DNA of 5,104 nucleotides from Syntrophaceae bacterium PtaB.Bin038 (GTDB taxonomy: Bacteria; Desulfobacterota; Syntrophia; Syntrophales; UBA2192), in NCBI GenBank assembly GCA_002067855.1, contig MVQS01000301.1, forward strand, positions 1 to 5,104, read 5' to 3'. Below, one piece after another: positions 1-5,104 of the stretch. The notes under the pieces are model-generated. The model was given only the letters and a program-made list of their open reading frames with translations. It was not told the DNA's origin and did not search any database. Each line of letters starts with the position of its first letter. Within the stretch, counting starts at the first letter, position 1. The translations under genes were made by a program, and so were the position numbers.

Positions 1-1202
1 AAGAAGGCCCCGCTTTCGATGGCCCGGTCGATCTTCAGGCGGTCGGAGAACACGCGCCTGCCCGCCCCGATGTGGAGGTGTCCGGCCTCCGAGTTTCCCA
101 CGGTGCCCGCCGGCAGCCCCACGGCCTCGCCCGATGCGGCGAGAACGGAAAAGGGCAGGGAGGCCAGCAGGCCGTCCATGACGGGGGTCGACGCCTTTGC
201 GATCAGGTTGCCCGCCTTCTCGGGGTTGTGGCCCCAGCCGTCGAGGATGATCACGGCGAGCCTGCGGACGGGCGCTTTCGGCTTGCTCGCCAGCAGGGAT
301 TTCCCTTCCATGCGCGCCGGAGCGGCGATCCCGAACAATTCCAGGATCGTGGGTGCCACGTCCGTGAGTTCGCCCTCTTTGCGCAGCGCGAGGGGTTCCC
401 CGGCCCCGACGAGGATGAAGGGCACGGGGCTCGAGGTGTGCCCCGTGTCGACAACCCCGTCCGGGTAGAGCCACCGCTCCACGGTGCCGTGATCGGCCGT
501 GACGAGCACGGGCACCCCGGCCCTGCGTGCCTCGTCGACGACACGGCCCAGGGCCCGGTCGACGGCCTCGACGGCCCGCAGGACGGCGGCCTCGTTTTCG
601 ATGTGGCCCACCACGTCCACGTTGGCGAAGTTGGCCAGGATGAAGTCGTGACGGCCCTCCCGGATCTCGCGGGCCGCGGCTTCGGCCACTTCGTCCACGG
701 ACATCTCCGGCGCCTCGTCGAAGAGCTTCACGTCTTTCCGTGTCGGCACGACGATGCGGTCCTCGCCGGGGTAGGGCGCCTCGCGCTTGCCGTTGAGGAA
801 GTAGGTGACGTGGAACGCCTTTTCCGCCTCGGTGACCTTCACCTGCCGGATCCCGCGGCGGGAGAGGACCTCGCTGAGCGTGTCCCCGAGGTCCGACTCG
901 GGCGGGAAGGCCACGTCGACCTTCAGGTCCCTGGAGTACTCGATCATCGTCGTGAAGTGAAGGCCGAGGGGCCCGGCTGTCGGGAACTCACGGAACCCGT
1001 CCTCCGTGAGGCTGCGCGTGAGCTCCACCTCGCGCTCGCCGCGGATGTTGTAGAAGATGACCGCATCGCCCTTGCCGATCCTCCCGGCGGGTTTTCCCGA
1101 GGAGTCGACCAGGACCAGGGGGTTGAGCGTTTCGTCGTCCTCGCCTCGTCGGTACGCTTCCCGCACCGCCCGGGACAGGGCGTTCGATGTCTGTGTGGGC
1201 AT
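1..1202 (-). CDS. gpmI: 2,3-bisphosphoglycerate-independent phosphoglycerate mutase, circularly permuted, 3' end outside window
   Basis: Interconverts 3- and 2-phosphoglycerate in glycolysis/gluconeogenesis; cytoplasmic, dimetal, alkaline phosphatase superfamily. The visible 400 residues begin in the middle of the phosphotransferase domain (residues about 8-200: NIRGER with Arg54 and Arg57; Lys128 in TEAEK), then the C-terminal phosphatase half (Asp196 and His200 in NVDVVGH; Asp237-His238 in TADHG; His255 in DTGHTSSP), then, after a short linker at about 302-314, the segment that is normally the N-terminus (Asp321 in ILDGWG; nucleophile Ser371 in GNSEAGH). These match the family residues known from Bacillus iPGM (R261, R264, K336, D403, H407, D444, H445, H462, D12, S62), but in rotated order. 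The transferase His, Asp pair and Arg pair should lie past the left edge; about 140 more residues would give roughly 540, near the usual 510-550. Start at ATG 1202, preceded by GGAAAGGA (1214-1207). An in-frame ATG pair near 1289 overlaps the promoter and adds no recognisable homology. A partial tandem duplication is the alternative. Confidence 0.93.
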   Translation of the reverse strand, partial: MPTQTSNALSRAVREAYRRGEDDETLNPLVLVDSSGKPAGRIGKGDAVIFYNIRGEREVELTRSLTEDGFREFPTAGPLGLHFTTMIEYSRDLKVDVAFPPESDLGDTLSEVLSRRGIRQVKVTEAEKAFHVTYFLNGKREAPYPGEDRIVVPTRKDVKLFDEAPEMSVDEVAEAAAREIREGRHDFILANFANVDVVGHIENEAAVLRAVEAVDRALGRVVDEARRAGVPVLVTADHGTVERWLYPDGVVDTGHTSSPVPFILVGAGEPLALRKEGELTDVAPTILELFGIAAPARMEGKSLLASKPKAPVRRLAVIILDGWGHNPEKAGNLIAKASTPVMDGLLASLPFSVLAASGEAVGLPAGTVGNSEAGHLHIGAGRRVFSDRLKIDRAIESGAF

Positions 1203-1276
1203 GGCATCCTTTCCGTGATATCCGGCATCGTCGGTCCGCGGGCCGGTGGCCGCGAAAGGCCCGCCGATCCTGTGGA

Positions 1277-1306
1277 GCGGGACCATCATACTGGAAATGG
1301 TCCCGC
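1277..1306. promoter_or_regulatory. Perfect 10-bp inverted repeat over the gpmI promoter, candidate operator
   Basis: GCGGGACCAT (1277-1286) and ATGGTCCCGC (1297-1306) are exact reverse complements separated by 10 bases. The left arm overlaps the -10 box and the predicted start site; the right arm lies in the spacer between the -10 and -35 boxes. A further GGGACC (1315-1320) lies just beyond the -35 box and forms a second inverted pair with GGTCCC at 1299-1304. The geometry (20 bases between arm centres) suits a dimeric repressor bound on one DNA face. The regulator is unknown. Confidence 0.5.
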
Positions 1307-1313
1307 CGGTCAA
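1285..1313 (-). promoter_or_regulatory. Predicted sigma70-type promoter of the phosphoglycerate mutase gene
   Basis: On the minus strand, TTGACC (1313-1308) is followed after exactly 17 bases by TATGAT (1290-1285): five of six consensus matches in each box and ideal spacing. The transcript would begin near 1278, leaving about 75 bases of leader before the ATG at 1202. Prediction from sequence only. Confidence 0.72.
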
Positions 1314-1356
1314 AGGGACCTTTTCGGTTGCAAAGGGGAAGGCGAAATGATAAAAA

Positions 1357-1719
1357 TTGCTCGAAAAAGCGGGAATTTATCACTGCATGCGGAAGTCGGC
1401 CTGGGAGAAAACCCAGGAAGAGATATTGAAGGAACGGGCCGAGGTTCTCGGCCGCGCGGGAGAAGCGCTGGCGGCCGCGCTTTCCGAGCTGGACAGGATC
1501 GACCGGCTGATCGTGGAGAGCATGCGGACGGCCGGGGAGAGCCCCGGGCGGGAGGCCCTTGCGGAAATCAACGGGGAAATCCGGCGTTACAACCGGGCCC
1601 GGGAGTACGCGGAACTGCGCTACTACTACCTCATCGTGACGCGGGAAGCCATGGGAATCCGGCGCCACAAGGCCGTCGAGGAGGTCTACCGGATCCCCCC
1701 GAAGAGGAAGTACCTGTAA
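1357..1719 (+). CDS. Small uncharacterised alpha-helical protein
   Basis: I do not recognise this family. The product is 120 residues from TTG 1357, or 110 from ATG 1387. It is highly charged and looks all-helical: a heptad-like first helix (about 17-52, with AEVLGRAGEALAAALSELDR), a loop rich in Gly and Pro (about 57-64), then a second helix (about 65-100) containing RRYNRAREYAELRYYYL, and a basic tail ending PPKRKYL. No signal peptide, membrane segment or cysteine-metal motif is seen. Third codon positions are strongly G/C, as in the neighbours, which supports real coding. The start is uncertain: the purine-rich ribosome site AAGGGGAAGG (1333-1342) is 14 bases from TTG 1357 and best placed for an ATG at 1347, which lies in another frame; the frame used here has a TAA at 1351. 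The gene is divergent from gpmI with a 154-base gap and could share control with it. Confidence 0.7.
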   Translation: MLEKAGIYHCMRKSAWEKTQEEILKERAEVLGRAGEALAAALSELDRIDRLIVESMRTAGESPGREALAEINGEIRRYNRAREYAELRYYYLIVTREAMGIRRHKAVEEVYRIPPKRKYL

Positions 1720-1755
1720 CCGACGGACGAACGGGGCCGGATCTCGCCGAACGCC

Positions 1756-1786
1756 CCTCGCAGGGCTTCTCATCAGGCCTGCGAGG
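1756..1786. repeat. Perfect 9-bp stem-loop downstream of the small ORF
   Basis: CCTCGCAGG (1756-1764) and CCTGCGAGG (1778-1786) are exact reverse complements around a 13-base loop. It sits 37 bases after the stop codon at 1719. There is no following T-tract, so it is not a classical intrinsic terminator; it may stabilise the 3' end or belong to the repeat material that follows. Confidence 0.55.
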
Positions 1787-1798
1787 ATCGGAAGTGGG

Positions 1799-1875
1799 GA
1801 AGTGAGGAAACGCGGACAAGAGCAGACGGAGGATGTGCATCTCCGATCGTCCGCTCTGCTGTGCTTCCTCGCTTC
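1799..1875. repeat. Long imperfect inverted repeat in the spacer before pcm
   Basis: GAAGTGAGGAA (1799-1809) pairs with TTCCTCGCTTC (1865-1875) over 11 positions with one G-U pair. Inside it AGCAGACGGA (1821-1830) pairs with TCCGCTCTGCT (1850-1860) with one bulged base. Alternatively, CGGAG (1827-1831) can pair with CTCCG (1841-1845). The left arm is purine-rich and the right arm pyrimidine-rich, the same layout as in the spacer after pcm. No open reading frame with convincing coding character lies here, and no strong promoter for pcm was seen in the rest of 1720-1918. Confidence 0.5.
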
Positions 1876-1918
1876 TTTCGTTCAGGGGTGACCGGTCCCG
1901 TGCTGCACGGCCTGGCGG

Positions 1919-2581
1919 ATGGATCGTTACGGAAAACAGCGAAAGAAAATGGTCGACTCCCAGATCCGCTCGCGCGGCATCCGGGACGAGCGCGTCCTTC
2001 GGGCCATGGAAAAGGTCCCGCGGCACCTCTTCGTCGACGAGGGGCTGATCGATCAGGCATACAACGACAGCCCGTTGCCCATCGGGGAGAAGCAGACCAT
2101 CTCGCAGCCCTACATCGTGGCGCTCATGACGGAAGCCCTCGAACTCACCGGGCGCGAAAAGGTTCTGGAGCTCGGCACCGGGTCGGGCTACCAGGCCGCG
2201 ATCCTGGCGGAGCTGGCCGACCGTGTGTTCACCATCGAGCGGATCGCCTCGCTCGCCCAGAAGGCCCGGAGGCTCCTCGAGTCGCTGCACTACTACAACG
2301 TGGTGATCCGGGTGGGCGACGGGACGTACGGCTGGCGCGAGGAGGCCCCCTTCGACGCCATCCTCGTGGCCGCCGGGTCGCCCTCCATCCCCCGGACGCT
2401 GGTTGAGCAGCTGGCCGTCGGCGGCCGGCTCGTGATCCCCGTCGGCGGGCGCTTCTCGCAGAACTTGATCAAGCTGAAGCGTCTCTCCGAGGATCCCGGG
2501 GACGTGAAGAAGGAGGACCTGGGGGGCTGCCGGTTTGTGAGCCTCATCGGCGAGCACGGCTGGAAGATGGAGCAGCAGTGA
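1919..2581 (+). CDS. pcm: Protein-L-isoaspartate O-methyltransferase
   Basis: Uses S-adenosylmethionine to methylate the alpha-carboxyl of L-isoaspartyl residues in damaged proteins, starting their repair to aspartate; cytoplasmic, class I methyltransferase fold. The 220 residues are slightly above the usual 205-215. Visible family landmarks: an N-terminal helix with MVDSQIRSRGI (11-21), FVDE (38-41), the TISQPYIVALM substrate region (60-70), SAM-binding motif I VLELGTGSGYQAAIL (82-96), acidic Glu107 ending the second strand, GDGTYGW (133-139), FDAILVAAG (145-153), GGRLVIPVG (168-176), and the C-terminal RFVSLIGEHGW. The ATG at 1919 is used because the frame is closed by TGA at 1889 with no other start between; its ribosome site (GGCGG, directly adjacent) is poor, and Met11 (1949) behind GAAAGAAA is a possible alternative. 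It is followed on the same strand by the NlpD-like gene, a pairing known from the surE-pcm-nlpD neighbourhoods of other proteobacteria. Confidence 0.96.
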   Translation: MDRYGKQRKKMVDSQIRSRGIRDERVLRAMEKVPRHLFVDEGLIDQAYNDSPLPIGEKQTISQPYIVALMTEALELTGREKVLELGTGSGYQAAILAELADRVFTIERIASLAQKARRLLESLHYYNVVIRVGDGTYGWREEAPFDAILVAAGSPSIPRTLVEQLAVGGRLVIPVGGRFSQNLIKLKRLSEDPGDVKKEDLGGCRFVSLIGEHGWKMEQQ

Positions 2582-2587
2582 AGAAGA

Positions 2588-2658
2588 GGCTGGGAGGCTG
2601 AGAGGGGAAGAAGGTTGGACAGGCGCCAGCCGGATTCACACTCTCGGCATCTCCAGCC
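2588..2658. repeat. Imperfect inverted repeat in the spacer between pcm and the lipoprotein gene
   Basis: GGCTGG (2588-2593) pairs with CCAGCC (2653-2658), AG (2595-2596) with CT (2651-2652), and GCTGAGAG (2597-2604) with CTCTCGGC (2641-2648) including one G-U pair. This gives about 16 pairs with small bulges around a 36-base loop. The left side is purine-rich from the pcm stop codon onward, and the right side continues pyrimidine-rich to about 2678. It shares the word GCATCTCC (2647-2654) and the overall layout with the repeat before pcm (GCATCTCC at 1837-1844), suggesting a degenerate intergenic repeat family. Confidence 0.45.
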
Positions 2659-2704
2659 GTCTCACCCTCTTCCCTTCCGTTTTGCGGGGTTCGTTGACGA
2701 TTTG

Positions 2705-3814
2705 ATGAAATCCATCTCGGACATACTGAAGATCCTCGCGGCGGCCGTTCTCGGCGCCGCCCTCGTCTCCTGTTCCATCCAGGTCGTCGACCGCGGCAGC
2801 CTCAAATCCTCCGAGCGGATGCGAGGGGTCTACCACAGGGTCAAACCGGGCGAGACGCTGTGGCGGATCTCCAGGGCCTACAACGTGGACCTCCAGGAAC
2901 TGGCCGAGATCAACAACATCACCGATTCCTCCCGCATCGCCGCGGACAGCGTCGTCTTCATCCCCGACGCCCACGAGGTCATCGACATCCCGCCCGCCAG
3001 GCCGCCGGCGGAGGCGAAGCCCCCGGTGCCCGCTCCCCCCGGGAAACCGGCCGCCGTTTCGGCGGTCCCGGAGGGCGCGCATCCCGCGGTCGGCCTTTCG
3101 ACGGGATCCGCCGTTGCGGTCGGGCACGGCAGGGTGAAGGAGGAGAGCATCACGGACCGCCCGCAGGCGCCCGGGGCGGAGCGGGACCCGGTGGCGGCCA
3201 AACCCCGGGAAAAGCCGTCCCCTGCCCCGGCGGAGAAGGCCATGCCGGCGCCATCGGGGAAACCCGGGACGACGGCTTCAGCGGCGGCCGGCGCCGCGGT
3301 GGCCATGAAACCGCCGGCCCCGGCACCTCCCGTCAGGACGCCCGAAACGTCGCTCAGGGATCGGGCGGCCGCGGAACCGCCGAAGAAGCCGGAGCCTGCC
3401 CACAGGGCGGAAGACCCGCAGGGGCAGATCCGCATGGACAAGGGTCGTTTCGCATGGCCCGTGAGGGGCCCCGTGATCACCCGGTTCGGGATCCAGCCCA
3501 GCGGGATGAAGTACAACGGGATCAAGATCGCCGCCAAGGAGAATGCGCCGGTCCAGGCGGCCGCCGCAGGGACGGTCATCTACGCATCCACCGTCAAGGG
3601 CTACGGCGAAACGGTGATCGTCAAGCACGACGAGAATTACACGACGGTATACGCCTACGTCAAGAACACGGTGGCGAAGAGAGACGGAAGGGTCAAGAAG
3701 GGCGAAAAGATCGCCTCCATCGGCCCGGCCCAGGAACCCGGCGGGGAGCCCTACCTGTACTTCGAGATCCGGGAGAAGAACAAGGCCCGCAACCCCCTGT
3801 TTTTCCTGCCGTGA
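2705..3814 (+). CDS. nlpD: NlpD/EnvC-like lipoprotein: LysM plus degenerate LytM (M23-like) domain
   Basis: Probable activator of a peptidoglycan amidase during cell separation or envelope maintenance; lipid-anchored in the periplasm. The 369 residues contain a lipoprotein signal peptide with lipobox Leu20-Val21-Ser22-Cys23 (Ser at +2, so by the E. coli sorting rule the outer membrane); one LysM peptidoglycan-binding domain (about 43-87, VKPGETLWRIS to VVFIP); a Pro/Ala/Lys-rich spacer (about 95-245); and an M23-like domain (247-369) from FAWPVRGPVITRFG through VKGYGETVIVKHD to NPLFFLP, which follows E. coli NlpD closely. All metal and catalytic positions of active LytM enzymes are replaced (Tyr270, Lys274, Tyr318, Tyr350, Tyr352), so it should not hydrolyse peptidoglycan; family knowledge then suggests amidase activation. 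ATG 2705 was chosen because it directly begins the signal peptide; the frame is open upstream to a TTG at 2615, which would bury it. No strong ribosome site is visible. It lies 123 bases after pcm. No rpoS follows, unlike the gamma-proteobacterial arrangement. Confidence 0.88.
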   Translation: MKSISDILKILAAAVLGAALVSCSIQVVDRGSLKSSERMRGVYHRVKPGETLWRISRAYNVDLQELAEINNITDSSRIAADSVVFIPDAHEVIDIPPARPPAEAKPPVPAPPGKPAAVSAVPEGAHPAVGLSTGSAVAVGHGRVKEESITDRPQAPGAERDPVAAKPREKPSPAPAEKAMPAPSGKPGTTASAAAGAAVAMKPPAPAPPVRTPETSLRDRAAAEPPKKPEPAHRAEDPQGQIRMDKGRFAWPVRGPVITRFGIQPSGMKYNGIKIAAKENAPVQAAAAGTVIYASTVKGYGETVIVKHDENYTTVYAYVKNTVAKRDGRVKKGEKIASIGPAQEPGGEPYLYFEIREKNKARNPLFFLP

Positions 3815-3861
3815 AACAGGAGCCGGGGTCCGGGGTGCAGGAAGACGAGCCACGGACCGAA

Positions 3862-3890
3862 TTGACGGAGGACTGTGCGGTGCCTATACT
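3862..3890 (+). promoter_or_regulatory. Predicted sigma70-type promoter of the radical SAM gene
   Basis: TTGACG (3862-3867), a 17-base spacer, then TATACT (3885-3890): five of six consensus matches in each box at ideal spacing, in the 128-base gap between the lipoprotein and radical SAM genes. Transcription would begin near 3897, giving a leader of about 45 bases. This suggests the radical SAM gene is transcribed on its own, at least in part. Confidence 0.78.
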
Positions 3891-3927
3891 AGGGGCGTAA
3901 AGATTTTCCGTCTGAAAGAACCGGAAC

Positions 3928-3933
3928 AGGAAG
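3928..3933 (+). promoter_or_regulatory. Ribosome binding site of the radical SAM gene
   Basis: AGGAAG nine bases before ATG 3943. It is the clearest Shine-Dalgarno sequence among the plus-strand genes here and fixes the start. Confidence 0.7.
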
Positions 3934-3942
3934 ACTGAACCC

Positions 3943-5097
3943 ATGACCGTGAACGCCTGCTTCGAGCAGGGTCCCATACGACCGCCCAGCGAGGCCCGCA
4001 GCCTCCTCCTCCGCCCGACCCGGAACTGTCCCTGGAACAAGTGCGCCTTCTGCCACACGTACAAGAACACGCGCTTCGAGCTTCGCCCCGTCGACGAGAT
4101 CAAACGGGACATCGATGCCGCCCGCGACCTGGCCGACGCCGTCCGGGAACTGTCGTGGAAGCTGGGACAGGGGGGCGAGGTCAACGATGCCGTCGTCTCC
4201 TACGTGTTCGGCAACGAGGGCTTCTTCAGCGACACGTTCCGGCACGTGGCGGCCTGGCTCTACTTCGGGGGGAAGACGGTCTTTCTCCAGGACGCCGACA
4301 CGCTCATCATGAAAACCGATGACCTCGTCGAGATCCTCCGGTATCTGCGCGGGAAATTCCCCGGAATCGAGCGGGTCACCTCCTACTGCCGCTCGCGGAC
4401 GGCGGGGCACAAATCGGTGGACGATCTCCGCCGCATCCGGGAGGCCGGACTCGTGCGCATCCACGTGGGCCTCGAATCGGGCTGCGACGAGGTGCTCGCG
4501 TTCATCCGCAAGGGGGCGACGGCGGCGGACCACATCAAGGGCGGGAAGCGGATCGTCGAGGCCGGGATCTCGCTGTGCGAGTACGTCATGCCCGGTCTAG
4601 GGGGAAGGAGCCGGTCGCGGGAGCACGCCGTCGAGACGGCCCGCGTCCTCAACGAGATCAACCCCGACCACATCCGGATCCGCACCCTGTCGGTCAGGCG
4701 GGGGACCGCCCTGCACGAGAAGATGGCCGCGGGAGAGTTCGAGCCTCTCGGCGACGAGGAGATCCTGCAGGAAATCAGGCTGTTCATCGAGTCCCTCGAC
4801 GGGATCCGGAGCCGCATCGTCAGCGATCACATCCTGAACCTCCTGGAAGAGCTGGAGGGCAACCTGCCGGAAGAGAAGGAACGGCTCCTGTCCGTCATCG
4901 ACCGCTACTTTGCGCTGTCCGAGACGGACCGGCTGATCTTCCGCCTCGGGCGCAGAAGGGGGATCTACCGCTCCCTGGACGACCTGTCCGACCGGGGAAC
5001 CTACCTTCAGCTCAAGCGGGCGGTTGAACGCTACGAGCTCGAGGAACCGGGAAAGCTGGACCGAGACCTGGACCGGGTCCGCCAGAGCTTCATCTGA
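3943..5097 (+). CDS. Radical SAM protein of the CxxxxCxxC (TRNCPWNKCAFC) type, function unknown
   Basis: Radical SAM enzymes use a [4Fe-4S] cluster and S-adenosylmethionine to make a 5'-deoxyadenosyl radical; the substrate here cannot be told. The cluster ligands are Cys29, Cys34 and Cys37 in NCPWNKCAFC, spaced C-x4-C-x2-C and not the usual C-x3-C-x2-C, which I believe is typical of a COG1032/Elp3-HemN-like group of unassigned radical SAM proteins. Further landmarks: VFLQDADTL (113-121) at the end of a core strand, HVGLESG (174-180) typical of the Elp3/HemN-type barrel, YVMPGLGG (214-221), IRIRTLSVRRGTAL (244-257), and a helical C-terminus with SDHILNLLEELEGNLPEEKERLL (294-316). No B12-binding domain, TRAM domain or second Cys cluster is visible. 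The 384 residues look complete. ATG 3943 has AGGAAG nine bases upstream and its own promoter at 3862-3890. Cofactor, tRNA or peptide modification are all possible; neighbours do not decide between them. Confidence 0.88.
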   Translation: MTVNACFEQGPIRPPSEARSLLLRPTRNCPWNKCAFCHTYKNTRFELRPVDEIKRDIDAARDLADAVRELSWKLGQGGEVNDAVVSYVFGNEGFFSDTFRHVAAWLYFGGKTVFLQDADTLIMKTDDLVEILRYLRGKFPGIERVTSYCRSRTAGHKSVDDLRRIREAGLVRIHVGLESGCDEVLAFIRKGATAADHIKGGKRIVEAGISLCEYVMPGLGGRSRSREHAVETARVLNEINPDHIRIRTLSVRRGTALHEKMAAGEFEPLGDEEILQEIRLFIESLDGIRSRIVSDHILNLLEELEGNLPEEKERLLSVIDRYFALSETDRLIFRLGRRRGIYRSLDDLSDRGTYLQLKRAVERYELEEPGKLDRDLDRVRQSFI

Positions 5098-5104
5098 GCC
5101 GGCG

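Noticed and set aside
1203..1289. In-frame N-terminal extension of the mutase from ATG codons near 1289
   Set aside because: The frame is open, but these codons overlap the predicted -10 box, have no ribosome site, and the added residues resemble no part of iPGM.
72..1805. 577-codon open frame on the plus strand
   Set aside because: Most of it is antisense to the well-supported phosphoglycerate mutase; the rest overlaps the small ORF and spacer in another frame. Its translation has no recognisable domain, and long antisense frames are expected in GC-rich DNA.
1890..1899. GACCGGTC palindrome with a GGTCCC word just before pcm, resembling the half-sites at the gpmI promoter
   Set aside because: Six-base matches are common in DNA this rich in G and C, there is no paired arm at the right spacing, and no promoter was recognised there.
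1631..2557. 308-codon minus-strand open frame opposite the small ORF and pcm
   Set aside because: It is antisense to pcm, whose family motifs are unmistakable, and its translation has no known domain.
2615..2704. Upstream TTG start for the lipoprotein gene
   Set aside because: It would add 30 residues, translated from the inverted repeat, ahead of a typical lipoprotein signal peptide that begins exactly at ATG 2705.
3815..3860. Possible terminator after the lipoprotein gene (GCCGGGGTCCGGGG)
   Set aside because: The repeats are direct G-runs with only a very short stem and no T-tract.
2860..3900. 346-codon plus-strand frame overlapping the lipoprotein gene
   Set aside because: Low-complexity Gly/Arg/Pro-rich translation typical of an out-of-frame reading of a GC-rich Pro/Ala linker; the LysM and LytM domains are in the other frame.

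Overview
This is a GC-rich, densely coding bacterial window. The gene content and style (an NlpD-type lipoprotein next to pcm, an independent-type phosphoglycerate mutase, and a radical SAM protein with a CxxxxCxxC cluster motif) fit an anaerobic Gram-negative, most likely a Desulfobacterota/deltaproteobacterial lineage. That placement is inferred from gene content only. The lipoprotein with an outer-membrane-type lipobox is the firmest sign of a two-membrane cell.

Layout. The left quarter (minus strand, running off the left edge) is a 2,3-bisphosphoglycerate-independent phosphoglycerate mutase. It starts at 1202 behind a good sigma70-type promoter (TTGACC-17-TATGAT) that is overlapped by a perfect 10-bp inverted repeat. 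Everything to the right is on the plus strand: a small uncharacterised alpha-helical protein (about 1357-1719), a 199-base spacer with two hairpin-forming repeats, protein-L-isoaspartate O-methyltransferase pcm (1919-2581), a 123-base spacer with another long imperfect hairpin, an NlpD/EnvC-like lipoprotein (2705-3814), and a radical SAM protein (3943-5097) that has its own near-consensus sigma70 promoter (TTGACG-17-TATACT).

The standout is the mutase. Its catalytic motifs are all present as far as the window reaches, but in circularly permuted order. The protein begins in the middle of the phosphotransferase domain, runs through the C-terminal half of the phosphatase domain, and then continues in frame through a short linker into what is normally the N-terminus (ILDGWG, then GNSEAGH). 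The missing part of the transferase domain should lie beyond the left edge.

The other genes look like housekeeping functions: protein repair (Pcm) beside cell-envelope maintenance (LysM plus degenerate LytM lipoprotein), the pcm-nlpD neighbourhood known from other proteobacteria, but with no surE or rpoS inside this window. The LytM domain has lost every zinc-ligand and catalytic position, so it should act as an amidase activator and not as an enzyme. The spacers hold purine-rich/pyrimidine-rich inverted repeats that may belong to a dispersed intergenic family.
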